64,000 bases of DNA from Vibrio sp. AND4 (GCF_000171815.1 NZ_ABGR01000009.1:1-64000), one strand, 5' to 3'; positions 54,322 through 64,000 are shown, numbered from the stretch's first letter. Notes: a model not told the origin generated them from the letters alone. A program made the numbers and translations.

Positions 54322-54450
54322 ATATCCTCCCGTCTTCTGCTATCAATATGTTAGCACTCATAACAATTACAGTGAGGAAATGATCAGAATTTGCCGGGGA
54401 ACCACGTTTGAAAACCAGGCCGGATAAGTCGTAATTCTGCAGCCAAAACG

Positions 54451-55203
54451 TTAAATCAAGTTACCGAGCGCAGCGCTCACTTTAGTAATGACCTCAGTAC
54501 TGGTGATCGGAATCGAAAAATCGTCCACATTGGCTGCGCCCATCTTGCTCTGCTCGGCAATAAAGGTCATGTGGCTTGGACGCGCAACCTTGCCAGATAA
54601 ATGTACTTCCGTAACCTTGGTTTGCTCAATCAACTGCCCCACATTGTCTGCATTCACACCGGCTCCGGCCATAATTGAAATACGCCCCTGTGCTTGCTCA
54701 ACCAAAGCTTTTAGCATAGTGGTGCCTTGTGGCGCAGAAGATGCAAGACCGGAAGTCAAAATACGTTCACAGCCTAAGCTGATCAGCTCCTCTAAGGCTT
54801 TTTCTGCATCACGACATTGGTCAAAGGCGCGATGGAAGGTCACGCCTAATCCGAGCGCTTGAGCGAATTCACACAGCGCTTTTGTAAAAGGCATGTGGAT
54901 ATTTCCGTCTTGAGTCAGCACACCGAACACGACACCGTCCAAGCCTGCTTGTTTAGCGGCTTCAATGTCCCAACGCATTATTTCGATTTCTTCCTCACTA
55001 TAAAAGAAGTCACCTTGGCGGGGGCGGATCATTGCGTAGATTGGAATGGTAGAGCGGTCAGCGGCTTGTTGCATAAAGCCATAGCTTGGAGTTAAGCCTC
55101 CTAAAGCAAGAGAGGAGCAGAGTTCGATTCGGGTTGCACCACCAGCAATTGCATTGTGGAGTGATTCAATTGTATCAATACAAACTTCAAGCTGAGTGTT
55201 CAC
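54451..55203 (-). CDS. cutC: CutC family protein
   Basis: TIM-barrel protein of the CutC family, originally linked to copper homeostasis; its true function is debated. It has 250 residues (E. coli 248). Family blocks are visible: LEVCIDTIESLHNAIAGGATRIELCSSLALGGLTPS, IYAMIRPRQGDFFYS, GVVFGVLTQDG, VTFHRAFDQCRD, and IMAGAGVN. No metal-responsive regulator is nearby. ATG at 55203 begins the first barrel strand directly. Confidence 0.93.
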   Translation of the reverse strand: MNTQLEVCIDTIESLHNAIAGGATRIELCSSLALGGLTPSYGFMQQAADRSTIPIYAMIRPRQGDFFYSEEEIEIMRWDIEAAKQAGLDGVVFGVLTQDGNIHMPFTKALCEFAQALGLGVTFHRAFDQCRDAEKALEELISLGCERILTSGLASSAPQGTTMLKALVEQAQGRISIMAGAGVNADNVGQLIEQTKVTEVHLSGKVARPSHMTFIAEQSKMGAANVDDFSIPITSTEVITKVSAALGNLI

Positions 55204-55284
55204 GATGTCGTCCTTAATGGTGGTCTTTACAGCACATACTAGCAGGATGAAAGGAGAGGAGCTGTACTGGAACTGAGCGAAATA

Positions 55285-55371
55285 GAGGTAAACTTTTTGT
55301 GTGAGGCTTACCTCTTTACTGGTAAAAGCACAGATAAAAATAAAGCCCAGAGCGAAACTCTGGGCTTTTTT
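55285..55371 (+). ncRNA. Possible plus-strand small RNA end: two tandem hairpins, the second a terminator
   Basis: On the plus strand AGAGGTAA (about 55285-55292) pairs with TTACCTCT (about 55309-55316), and then AGCCCAGAG / CTCTGGGCT (55344-55366) is followed by a run of Ts to 55371. No plus-strand gene lies upstream, since cutC and the peroxiredoxin are both on the minus strand. The second hairpin may simply be the peroxiredoxin terminator read backwards. No good promoter is visible. Confidence 0.3.
55343..55371. terminator. Terminator between peroxiredoxin and cutC
   Basis: 9-bp stem with CGAAA loop; T tract stronger on the plus strand (TTTTTT) than on the minus strand (TTTATTTTTA). It lies about 100 bp past the peroxiredoxin stop. 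Confidence 0.75.
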
Positions 55372-55470
55372 GACTTTACTTAGACTGATTGGCGTTCGCG
55401 ATTTACGCAGTAGCTTAGTGCTTTATAGATATCCAACCAACATGCCCGTTGAGCTTGGGCAGTGCGTCTA

Positions 55471-56079
55471 TTACTTGCTTAGGTCGTCTGCGTGCTCAGA
55501 TAGGAACGCTGCAACACCTTTTGGAGATGCGTCCATACCTGCTTTGCCTTCTTCCCATTGTGCAGGACATACTTCGCCGTGCTTCTGGTGGAAGTTTAGT
55601 GCATCAACCATGCGTAGCATTTCGTCGATGTTGCGACCTAGTGGTAGATCGTTAACTACTTGGTGACGTACAAGACCGTCTTCGTCGATTAGGAAAGAAC
55701 CACGGAAAGCAACGCCTGCTTCTGGGTGCTCTACATCGTACGCTTTACAGATTTCGTGTTTAACATCAGCAACTAGAGGGTATTTAACTTGACCGATACC
55801 GCCATCTTCGATAGCAGTGTTACGCCATGCGTTGTGAGAGAACTGAGAATCGATAGAAACACCGATTACTTCAACACCTTTAGCTTGGAAATCAGCTAGG
55901 CGGTTGTCGAATGCGATTAGCTCAGATGGGCAAACGAACGTGAAATCTAGTGGGTAGAAGAATACTACTGCTTTCTTACCTTTTGTGAACTCTGCAAAGT
56001 TGAAGTTATCAACGATTTCACCGTTACCTAGAACAGCTGCTGCAGTAAAGTCAGGGGCTTGACGACCTACTAGTACCAT
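55471..56079 (-). CDS. prx2: Typical 2-Cys peroxiredoxin (AhpC/Prx family)
   Basis: Reduces hydrogen peroxide and organic peroxides in the cytosol. From the ATG at 56079 it has 202 residues. Peroxidatic Cys50 lies in FTFVCPSE and resolving Cys171 in GEVCPAQW. A GGIG motif is present near residue 93 but the C terminus (LSEHADDLSK) has no YF motif, so sensitivity to over-oxidation is hard to call. A frame extension to 56112 adds 11 residues and is less likely. It is divergent from oxyR2, the arrangement known for the prx2-oxyR2 pair of V. vulnificus (from memory). Confidence 0.92.
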   Translation of the reverse strand: MVLVGRQAPDFTAAAVLGNGEIVDNFNFAEFTKGKKAVVFFYPLDFTFVCPSELIAFDNRLADFQAKGVEVIGVSIDSQFSHNAWRNTAIEDGGIGQVKYPLVADVKHEICKAYDVEHPEAGVAFRGSFLIDEDGLVRHQVVNDLPLGRNIDEMLRMVDALNFHQKHGEVCPAQWEEGKAGMDASPKGVAAFLSEHADDLSK

Positions 56080-56112
56080 TTTTTTGCTCCTAAAAATTTT
56101 GGTTAGTTCCAA

Positions 56113-56278
56113 ACCTATTTGAGTTATTTAGGTTTAGTCCGTGTTTGTGCGAGACAAACTATAGTACAGATTGTAGTATTGAAAAAAGCGAAATAATTAG
56201 ATTGAGTTCATCGAAAAAAGCGATAGCAGCGAAACTATTATCTCGATCACCGCAATAGCAATAGATATCAATAGAATT
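56113..56278. promoter_or_regulatory. prx2/oxyR2 divergent control region
   Basis: Contains a prx2 -10 on the minus strand (TATAGT, about 56159-56164) and several ATAG/CTAT tetramers (56223, 56235, 56255, 56261, 56271) of the type OxyR recognises. The spacing does not fit the E. coli ATAG-N7-CTAT pattern exactly, so the operator is only tentative. Confidence 0.4.
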
Positions 56279-57184
56279 ATGAATAAATGGCCTAGCTTGA
56301 AGCAGTTACACTACTTGGTCACCCTGCATGAGACTCGACACTTTAGTGACGCTGCTGAGCGTTGTTTCGTCAGCCAATCAACCCTAAGTAAGGGGATCCA
56401 AACCCTAGAAGAGTTAATTGGTTGTCCACTTTACGAGAAGAAAGAGAAAAAAAGCCCGTTGGTCTTCACTCAAGCTGGTGAAATGGTGGTACAGCAGGGG
56501 CGAGAACTGCTGGCGAAAGGGCAAGATCTTGTCGAATTAGGGCGTCTGTGCCAAGGCGATGATATGGAAGGACAGCTTAAAGTGGGTTGTATACCGACTA
56601 TTGCTCCTTTCCTACTGTGCGAACTGGTTCAGAAGGTCAATCACCGCTTTCCACAGTTAAACCTTTTGTTAAGAGAGGATACGACGACTAACTTACTGCA
56701 AGCACTCCGCCACGGAGAATTGGACGTTTTGATCCTAGCTTTGCCCGTAGAAATAGAGGGAATGGAAAGCCGTGTAGTAGGGCAGGACCCATTCCGTATG
56801 GTCATCAGTGCCAATCAAGTCGATTCTGTGCCTATGCCGATCCGCTATGCAGACTTGCCGAATGAATCTGTCTTCTTATTGGAGAAAGAACATTGCCTTA
56901 CTGAGCATGCCGTGTCAGCGTGTAAGTTGACGGACAAAGAGAAGATCAACCCATTCACTGCGACCAGTCTGCATACCTTAGTTCAGATGGTAGCGAATGG
57001 CTTGGGTACCACTTTTATCCCGCAAATGGCGATTGATCATGGCTTGCTGCATAACCAAAACTTGGTGGTTATCGATCCCCCAGGTCAACAAGCCTATCGC
57101 GATATTGGTTTGGTTTGGCGTCCAAGTTCGTCACGCTCAAACACTTTCAATCAATTGGCTGAAGTCGTCTCTGAGCTGCTTTAG
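56279..57184 (+). CDS. oxyR2: LysR-type peroxide sensor OxyR2
   Basis: Hydrogen-peroxide-responsive activator, 301 residues. N-terminal helix-turn-helix (FSDAAERCFVSQSTLSKGIQTLEE) and effector domain from about 90. The redox pair is Cys206 and Cys215, in the context E204-H205-C206; E. coli OxyR has Gly at the position before His-Cys. Glu204 is, as I recall, the residue reported to make V. vulnificus OxyR2 more sensitive to peroxide than OxyR1. It is divergent from the peroxiredoxin gene. Another OxyR is expected elsewhere on the genome. Confidence 0.9.
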   Translation: MNKWPSLKQLHYLVTLHETRHFSDAAERCFVSQSTLSKGIQTLEELIGCPLYEKKEKKSPLVFTQAGEMVVQQGRELLAKGQDLVELGRLCQGDDMEGQLKVGCIPTIAPFLLCELVQKVNHRFPQLNLLLREDTTTNLLQALRHGELDVLILALPVEIEGMESRVVGQDPFRMVISANQVDSVPMPIRYADLPNESVFLLEKEHCLTEHAVSACKLTDKEKINPFTATSLHTLVQMVANGLGTTFIPQMAIDHGLLHNQNLVVIDPPGQQAYRDIGLVWRPSSSRSNTFNQLAEVVSELL

Positions 57185-57220
57185 TGGTTGGTATTAGTCT
57201 GCAATCATCAATCTAACACT

Positions 57221-57250
57221 AAAAAGCGCACTAGAAATGGTGCGCTTTTT
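57221..57250 (+). terminator. Terminator after oxyR2
   Basis: Stem AAAAAGCGCAC / GTGCGCTTTTT with an 8-base loop. Confidence 0.9.
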
Positions 57251-57794
57251 AGCATTTTATTCTGTAGGTCAACTTTGACTTGTAAAATTTTACAGATGAA
57301 CTTTCATGAAGCTTTCATAAAATAGTGAAATTTCACAATGTTAATTTTACATCACTGTCTGTGTAACCTGTTTGAGTTGCGTTTCATTTCTCTATCCTAG
57401 TTCTTGTGTAGACAAGGATTTTTTACCCACCACAGCATTCATACGCTTGTTTGAATTCAAAAATAACCGATAAAATTATTGTAATAAAATTACGTAATAA
57501 CTTACATATACAACTTAAAAATCAAACACTTGTTTGATACCGGATAAAACTTCAAAATTAACCTTTTGTTTACTTTGGGGGTTTCGCTATAACCTTTGTT
57601 GGGTTAGGTTAATTAAGGGCTTGTGAGGTTTGTGTCTCGATTTGCAGAGCAATGTCAGATAGGTATGAGGTAGGCACAATACAGCCAAGTGGACACCAAG
57701 TCGAAGGATCTAATTTGTTGTTCATAACTTACAAATGTAGCTTTAGGCTGACAGCCCAAGCAAGGTTGAAAAAGCACGTTGAGGATGGATGATT
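57251..57794 (+). promoter_or_regulatory. Long aceB upstream region with several palindromes
   Basis: About 540 bp with no supported ORF. Palindromes: TGTAAAATTTTACA (57281-57294, perfect), GTGAAATTTCAC (57325-57336, perfect), ATCAAACA-CT-TGTTTGAT (57521-57538), and TAACC-N7-GGTTA (57590-57606). A small stem CTTGT / ACAAG with loop GTAG and GATTTTTT lies at 57403-57422 and could end a short transcript. This is the control region of the glyoxylate shunt. Confidence 0.5.
57521..57538 (+). promoter_or_regulatory. Inverted repeat resembling a PsrA operator
   Basis: 8-bp perfect arms around CT; the core CAAAC-N4-GTTTG fits the PsrA motif [G/C]AAAC-N(2-4)-GTTT[G/C] as I remember it. PsrA is a fatty-acid-responsive TetR-type repressor; a site before aceBA would link the glyoxylate shunt to fatty-acid supply. 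Confidence 0.5.
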
Positions 57795-59423
57795 ATGCTT
57801 GTTCAGACAGAACAAAAAACACAACAATCGAAGCAAACCCAAGGCATGCTTGAGGTGAATGGAGTGGTTAGCCCTGAACATCAAGCCATTTTCCCTTTTG
57901 AAGCTCAAACCTTTCTATCTTTGCTGTGTGACAAATTTGCCGGACGTGTCGAACAGTTGTTGCAAGCTCGAGAAGATAAGCAAGCACGTATTGATGCAGG
58001 CGAGCTACCAGATTTTCTGCCAGAGACACAAGACATCCGTGAAGGGAGTTGGAAGATCCTCGGAGTTCCACAAGATCTGCAAGACCGCCGTGTCGAGATT
58101 ACCGGCCCTACAGACCGCAAGATGGTGATTAATGCACTGAATGCGAATGTAAAAGTTTTTATGGCGGATTTCGAAGATTCGATGTCACCTGCGTGGAGTA
58201 AAGTCTTAGATGGTCAAATGAATCTGCGCGATGCGGTTAACGGTACCATCAGTTACACCAATCCAAATAATGGAAAACATTATCAGTTGGTCGAAGATCC
58301 TGCGGTATTGATTTGCCGAGTTCGAGGGCTGCATCTAAAAGAAAAACACGTCACGTGGCACGGTGAGGATATCCCAGGTGCGCTATTCGATTTTGCTCTG
58401 TATTTCTACAACAATTACAAAGCGCTACTGAAAAAGGGGAGTGGTCCTTACTTCTACATTCCAAAGTTGCAATCGCATCATGAAGCGAAGTGGTGGAGTG
58501 ACGTATTTCATTTCACCGAAGAATATTTCGGTTTGGACACGGGCATTATCAAAGCCACCGTACTGATTGAAACCTTGCCTGCTGTATTCGAAATGGACGA
58601 AATCCTGTTCTCACTTAAAGAGCACATCGTTGGTTTGAATTGTGGTCGCTGGGATTACATCTTCAGCTACATCAAAACATTGAAAAGCCACCCAGACCGC
58701 GTACTTCCAGATCGTCAAGTGGTGACCATGAATAAGCCGTTCCTTAACGCTTACTCGAGATTGCTGGTACGTACTTGCCATAAGCGTGGTGCGTTTGCGA
58801 TGGGCGGCATGGCTGCCTTTATTCCCGCAAAAGATCCTCAAGAAAATCAACAAGTACTGGATAAGATCCGTAACGATAAATCATTGGAAGCCAATAATGG
58901 TCACGACGGCACTTGGGTTGCGCACCCTGGCCTGGCCGACACCGCGGTAGAGGTGTTCAGCGCCACACTGGGTCAGCGTACCAATCAATTGGATGTGAGC
59001 CGTGTGGAGGATGCACCAATCACAGCTGAAGACTTGCTGGAACCATGCGAAGGGGAACGCTCAGAACAAGGTATGCGCCACAACATTCGCGTGGCGTTGC
59101 AATATATTGAGGCTTGGATCTCTGGCAATGGATGCGTGCCGATTTACGGACTGATGGAAGACGCTGCGACGGCGGAAATCTCCCGTGCTTCTATCTGGCA
59201 ATGGATTCAACACGGTAAGTCGCTCGACAACGGGTTGAAGGTCACTAAGGCGCTTTTCGAGCTGTATCTGAAAGAAGAGATTGAAGTTGTGAAGCAAGAG
59301 GTGGGTGAACAGCGTTATCAAGCAGGTCGTTTTGAAGAAGCGGCAGACTTGATGGCAAGGTTGACCACTAGCGATGAACTGACCAACTTTTTAACCATTC
59401 CAGGTTACGACTACTTGGACTAA
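57795..59423 (+). CDS. aceB: Malate synthase A
   Basis: Condenses glyoxylate with acetyl-CoA to malate; second step of the glyoxylate shunt. It has 542 residues from the ATG at 57795, where GAGG is 10 bases upstream (544 from the ATG at 57789). E. coli AceB has 533. Signatures include FMADFEDSMSPAW, LICRVRGLHLKEKHV, KLQSHHEAKWW, ATVLIETLPAVFEMDEIL, GLNCGRWDYIFS and GMAAFIPAKD. Followed by aceA in the usual aceBA order; no aceK is adjacent in this window. Confidence 0.97.
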   Translation: MLVQTEQKTQQSKQTQGMLEVNGVVSPEHQAIFPFEAQTFLSLLCDKFAGRVEQLLQAREDKQARIDAGELPDFLPETQDIREGSWKILGVPQDLQDRRVEITGPTDRKMVINALNANVKVFMADFEDSMSPAWSKVLDGQMNLRDAVNGTISYTNPNNGKHYQLVEDPAVLICRVRGLHLKEKHVTWHGEDIPGALFDFALYFYNNYKALLKKGSGPYFYIPKLQSHHEAKWWSDVFHFTEEYFGLDTGIIKATVLIETLPAVFEMDEILFSLKEHIVGLNCGRWDYIFSYIKTLKSHPDRVLPDRQVVTMNKPFLNAYSRLLVRTCHKRGAFAMGGMAAFIPAKDPQENQQVLDKIRNDKSLEANNGHDGTWVAHPGLADTAVEVFSATLGQRTNQLDVSRVEDAPITAEDLLEPCEGERSEQGMRHNIRVALQYIEAWISGNGCVPIYGLMEDAATAEISRASIWQWIQHGKSLDNGLKVTKALFELYLKEEIEVVKQEVGEQRYQAGRFEEAADLMARLTTSDELTNFLTIPGYDYLD

Positions 59424-59552
59424 TCGAAAGCGCCAAACTAACGATTTTTTTTTACCAATAAGTAAAGGATTCGAGGCAGATATGGATGTACTGCCTGAGA
59501 ACGGAAAACTCAACGCACACGCCAAAGTGTACATAATATGAGGGATAGACCA

Positions 59553-60866
59553 ATGACGAATTTAACTCGCCGCCAACAAATAGAAGCTCTGGAAAAAGAC
59601 TGGGCAACCAATCCACGCTGGAAAAACGTAAAGCGGACCTACACAGCAGAAGAAGTCGTAGAATTACGTGGTTCTATGGTACCTGCCAATACCATCGCAC
59701 AACGCGGAGCCGACAAACTTTGGTCACTGGTCAACGGTAGTTCAAAGAAGGGTTACGTAAACTGTCTTGGCGCACTCACTGGAGGGCAAGCGGTACAGCA
59801 AGCAAAAGCGGGTATTGAAGCGATTTACCTCTCTGGCTGGCAGGTAGCGGCAGACAACAACACGGCTTCAACTATGTACCCGGACCAATCGCTCTACCCA
59901 GTAGATTCTGTCCCTTCAGTCGTGAAACGTATCAACAACTCATTTCGTCGCGCAGACCAAATTCAATGGTCAGCAGGTAAATCGCCTCAAGACGAAGGGG
60001 GTATTGATTACTTCCTACCAATTGTCGCGGATGCAGAGGCCGGGTTCGGTGGTGTACTCAATGCTTATGAGTTGATGAAATCGATGATTGATGCAGGTGC
60101 GGCGGGTGTTCACTTTGAGGATCAATTAGCGTCAGTGAAGAAGTGCGGCCATATGGGGGGGAAAGTACTGGTTCCAACCCAAGAAGCGGTACAAAAATTG
60201 GTTGCGGCTCGGCTAGCAGCAGACGTGGCGGGCACGACAACACTGGTCATTGCGCGTACCGATGCAAACGCCGCAGACCTGCTAACGTCTGATTGCGACC
60301 CGTACGACAAAGACTTTATTCAAGGAGAGCGCACGCCAGAGGGGTTCTACCGTGTTCGTGCAGGTATCGATCAAGCTATCTCTCGTGGTTTGGCTTACGC
60401 GCCATATGCGGACCTTATTTGGTGCGAGACAGCAACGCCTTGTCTAGAAGAAGCGCGTAAGTTTGCAGAAGCGATTCATGCTGAGTACCCAGATCAACTG
60501 TTGGCATACAACTGCTCGCCTTCATTCAATTGGGAGAAGAACCTCGACGCAGAGACCATTGCCAAGTTCCAACAAGAGCTGGCTGATATGGGTTACAAGT
60601 ACCAGTTCATCACACTTGCAGGTATCCACAACATGTGGTTCAACATGTTTGAATTGGCACACGCTTACGCACAAGGTGAAGGCATGCGTCATTATGTTGA
60701 AAAAGTTCAGCGTCCTGAGTTCAAGGCAGCAGAAAAAGGCTACACGTTTGTCGCGCATCAGCAAGAGGTAGGTACAGGGTATTTCGATAGAATGACCAAT
60801 ACTATTCAAGGCGGTAACTCGTCAGTGACAGCGTTAACTGGGTCTACTGAAGAAGACCAATTCTAA
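59553..60866 (+). CDS. aceA: Isocitrate lyase
   Basis: Splits isocitrate to succinate and glyoxylate. It has 437 residues from the ATG at 59553, with AGGGAT about 8 bases upstream; a frame extension to 59538 is possible. E. coli AceA has 434. The active-site loop KKCGHMGGK holds catalytic Cys198. [27 protein letters not shown] and YNCSPSFNW are also typical. It is about 130 bp after aceB and ends with QF. Expected on acetate or fatty acids. Confidence 0.98.
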   Translation: MTNLTRRQQIEALEKDWATNPRWKNVKRTYTAEEVVELRGSMVPANTIAQRGADKLWSLVNGSSKKGYVNCLGALTGGQAVQQAKAGIEAIYLSGWQVAADNNTASTMYPDQSLYPVDSVPSVVKRINNSFRRADQIQWSAGKSPQDEGGIDYFLPIVADAEAGFGGVLNAYELMKSMIDAGAAGVHFEDQLASVKKCGHMGGKVLVPTQEAVQKLVAARLAADVAGTTTLVIARTDANAADLLTSDCDPYDKDFIQGERTPEGFYRVRAGIDQAISRGLAYAPYADLIWCETATPCLEEARKFAEAIHAEYPDQLLAYNCSPSFNWEKNLDAETIAKFQQELADMGYKYQFITLAGIHNMWFNMFELAHAYAQGEGMRHYVEKVQRPEFKAAEKGYTFVAHQQEVGTGYFDRMTNTIQGGNSSVTALTGSTEEDQF

Positions 60867-60908
60867 CCAGCATGAATCACAAATGATTAGGTGAGTAATG
60901 GAATCTTT

Positions 60909-60935
60909 GAGCGGCGATTAAGCCGCTCTTTTTTT
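60909..60935 (+). terminator. Terminator after aceA
   Basis: Stem GAGCGGC / GCCGCTC with a 6-base loop and seven Ts. Confidence 0.92.
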
Positions 60936-61364
60936 GCTAGTTCAGAGCACTTATTTATTGTGATTGGCCGTTGTTGCGCGCTCACCAGCCTCGATCGCAC
61001 GAGTGCAGGCCTCAACCAGCGCTAATTTCTCCTGCCGCACAGGCACGTGACTGATCGTACTTGCAAAGCATGGTCGTGACGATGATGACTAAAAACTGAC
61101 CTTGGTTTTCTTTGTTACCAATTTGTCTTTGTTGTCGATTTGCCCTTATTGTCACTGCCCATTTTTATTCATTACTGAACGTGATTTGAGTATATTCTAC
61201 GCCTTTCATGTTTCATTGCCCTTTGACTCAAAGCTTTTACCGTCAATCTGAGGGGATTTGCTTGCTATTGCAGCATGTAAACATATACTAGTTTGCTGCG
61301 AAAAACTCGTCGCAATTTTATCGTCGCCCTAGACGTGATTTGACCAATAGATAAGACAAGTAAT
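60936..61364. other. Intergenic region aceA/queA
   Basis: About 430 bp. The left third (60951-61080) is GC richer and holds a minus-strand coding-like frame, listed separately. The rest is A/T rich and should contain the queA promoter; a possible -10 (TATATT) lies at 61191-61196 without a clear -35. Confidence 0.4.
60951..61046 (-). pseudogene. Short coding-like frame, possible gene remnant or small protein
   Basis: On the minus strand a frame from GTG (61046) to TAA (60951) reads VPVRQEKLALVEACTRAI then EAGERATTANHNK, an amphipathic helix with good protein-like composition. The frame stays open upstream for about 14 codons to a stop but has no ATG or ribosome-binding site. It could be the 3' remnant of a deleted gene or a small protein starting at GTG. 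I do not recognise it. Confidence 0.3.
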
Positions 61365-62417
61365 ATGCAAGTATCAGATTTCCATTTCGATCTTCCAGAT
61401 GAACTCATCGCTCGTTACCCTCAGCCAGAGCGTACCGCTAGTCGACTGCTGCAGATGGACGGCAACACAGGTGAACTCGTTGACGGCACATTTACCGATG
61501 TGTTGGATCAAATCCAAGCCGGTGATCTGGTGGTTTTCAACAATACTCGCGTCATTCCTGCGCGTATGTTTGGTCGTAAAGAGTCAGGTGGTAAGTTAGA
61601 GGTGCTCGTGGAGCGTATGCTTGACGAGAAAAGCATTCTGGCACACGTTCGTTGTTCAAAGTCACCAAAGCCTGGGACAACGATCCTAGTTGGTGAAAAT
61701 GACGAGTATACAGCGCAAATGGTGGCTCGTCATGATGCATTATTTGAACTGAAGTTTAACGCCGATAAGACGGTTTTGGAGATTTTGGAAGAAATTGGTC
61801 ACATGCCACTTCCTCCTTACATTGACCGTCCAGATGATGACTCAGATAAAGAGCGTTATCAAACCGTTTACAATCAAAAGCCTGGTGCGGTTGCTGCGCC
61901 GACGGCTGGCCTTCATTTTGATGATATTCTACTTGAAAAGATCAAGGCGAAAGGCGCCGAGTTTGCTTACGTGACACTGCATGTTGGCGCAGGTACGTTC
62001 CAGCCAGTAAAAGTGGATGATATCAATGATCATCACATGCACGCAGAGTACGTTGAAGTACCGCAAGAGGTAGTGGACGCGATTAATGCAACGAAAGCGC
62101 GTGGTGGCCGAATCGTTGCAGTCGGTACAACCTCAGTGCGTTCACTTGAGAGTGCAGCGCAAGACGCGTTGAAGAAAGGCACAGAGCTGGTACCATTCTT
62201 TGGTGATACGGAAATTTTTATCTATCCTGGTTACGAGTACCAGCTGGTGGATTGCTTGATCACCAACTTCCACTTACCAGAATCGACCTTGATCATGTTG
62301 GTCAGTGCGTTTGCTGGTTACGAGAACACCATGAATGCTTATCAGCACGCGGTGGAAAACCAATACCGTTTTTTCTCGTACGGTGATTCAATGTTCATTA
62401 AGAAGAAAACGATATAA
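61365..62417 (+). CDS. queA: S-adenosylmethionine:tRNA ribosyltransferase-isomerase
   Basis: Adds the epoxycyclopentanediol ring from SAM to preQ1-modified tRNA, giving epoxyqueuosine. It has 350 residues (E. coli 356). Family blocks: the start [70 protein letters not shown] and [13 protein letters not shown]. Next to tgt, as is common. The Shine-Dalgarno is weak (AAGACAAG). Confidence 0.97.
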   Translation: MQVSDFHFDLPDELIARYPQPERTASRLLQMDGNTGELVDGTFTDVLDQIQAGDLVVFNNTRVIPARMFGRKESGGKLEVLVERMLDEKSILAHVRCSKSPKPGTTILVGENDEYTAQMVARHDALFELKFNADKTVLEILEEIGHMPLPPYIDRPDDDSDKERYQTVYNQKPGAVAAPTAGLHFDDILLEKIKAKGAEFAYVTLHVGAGTFQPVKVDDINDHHMHAEYVEVPQEVVDAINATKARGGRIVAVGTTSVRSLESAAQDALKKGTELVPFFGDTEIFIYPGYEYQLVDCLITNFHLPESTLIMLVSAFAGYENTMNAYQHAVENQYRFFSYGDSMFIKKKTI

Positions 62418-62591
62418 AATTCCCGTTTCCCCTCGATTCGCATAAGTGGTAATAGGGCGCAAAGTACTGGCCATTGCCCTTTTTAGGAGAGAGGCGAGCA
62501 GAGGGTAACAAGTTACGAGTGCTAGCAGTAAGCTAGGAAACAGAGCAGAATTTCAGCTTTGTCTCTCGCACGGAAAGCGACCGCTCCTTAA

Positions 62592-63797
<1,206 letters not shown>

Positions 63798-63806
63798 AAG
63801 AATTAA

Positions 63807-63833
63807 GGCCTTTGGCATGTTGCCAGAGGCTTT
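63807..63833 (+). terminator. Weak hairpin after tgt
   Basis: GGCCTTTGGCA / TGCCAGAGGC pairs imperfectly, followed by TTTTGC. It may attenuate rather than stop transcription into yajC. Confidence 0.4.
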
Positions 63834-63962
63834 TGCTAATAGAGTAGGCTAACGTGCGTTATTTTTGAGAAGGCGGTCCCTATTACCTAACCTCAAACTT
63901 GAATCTAATTTACGAAAGCCCAACTTGTTGGATTATCAATAAAATATAATGAGGATTTATTA

Positions 63963-64000
63963 ATGTTTATTTCTCAAGCTCACGCAGCGGCAGAAGGTGC
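63963..64000 (+). CDS. yajC: Preprotein translocase subunit YajC, N-terminal end (cut by window)
   Basis: Only the first 12 codons are present (MFISQAHAAAEG). The ATG at 63963 follows GAGGA at 63951-63955. The sequence and the position after queA-tgt, before the expected secD-secF, identify the start of yajC, a small membrane partner of SecDF. The rest lies outside the window. Confidence 0.8.
   Translation, partial: MFISQAHAAAEG

Noticed and set aside
57301-57318. CTTTCAT-N4-CTTTCAT as a Pho box before aceB
   Set aside because: Both units lack the G of CTGTCAT and no -10 lies at the expected distance; kept only as part of the palindrome finding.

Overview
The window is ordinary chromosomal backbone of a Vibrio species. 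Gene order (ileS-lspA-fkpB-ispH, aroF-tyrA, raiA-pheL-pheA, bamD/rluD-pgeF-clpB, phoBR, aceBA, queA-tgt-yajC), the rrn operon with an Ala-Glu spacer, a second phosphate cluster next to ppk1/ppx, and an OxyR2/peroxiredoxin pair all fit Vibrionaceae. The species cannot be fixed by eye. I see no prophage, insertion sequence, integron or CRISPR array, and no frameshifted gene.

Layout. 1-3.3 kb: end of ileS, then lspA, fkpB, ispH. 3.4-7.6 kb: a BtsS/BtsR-type pyruvate-sensing two-component system next to a CstA-family transporter. The upstream region of that transporter carries five half-sites at exact 20-bp spacing, the most striking cis-regulatory structure in the window. 7.7-8.5 kb: a small lipoprotein and a small secreted basic protein. 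8.6-11.8 kb: peptidoglycan recycling (murQ, anmK, nagZ). 12-14.3 kb: aroF-tyrA under TyrR boxes. 14.3-20.3 kb: M23 endopeptidase, PilZ protein, ettA, slt-trpR. 20.4-22.7 kb: yjjX, then pheA with an unlisted 15-residue leader peptide and attenuator, then raiA. 23-30 kb: mltF, bamD, rluD-pgeF, clpB behind a heat-shock promoter. 30.1-36.2 kb: rrn operon 16S-tRNA-Ala(GGC)-tRNA-Glu(UUC)-23S-5S-tRNA-Asp-tRNA-Trp. 36.3-41 kb: DUF1904-like gene, mepA, an unknown gene, yfhL-trhP, rdgC.

41-54.3 kb is a phosphate/polyphosphate block: phoB-phoR-pstS, ppx-ppk1, pstC-pstA-pstB-phoU, ppk2. Pho boxes precede phoB and pstC. Both permeases are far longer than the classical proteins. PstC carries a periplasmic insert of about 370 residues that I read as a probable seven-bladed beta-propeller; PstA carries an insert of about 250 residues with a coiled coil. 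This is the best candidate for under-described biology here. 54.4-64 kb: cutC, peroxiredoxin/oxyR2, the glyoxylate shunt aceB-aceA with palindromic operators upstream, and queA-tgt-yajC for queuosine modification.

The genes form a few working groups: aromatic amino-acid synthesis with three modes of control (TyrR boxes, TrpR, Phe attenuation), cell-wall turnover (murQ, anmK, nagZ, slt, mltF, mepA, an M23 enzyme), translation control and tRNA modification (ettA, raiA, rluD, trhP, queA, tgt), and phosphate sensing and storage. Motif and operator assignments rest on reading the sequence against remembered family consensus; no database search was run.
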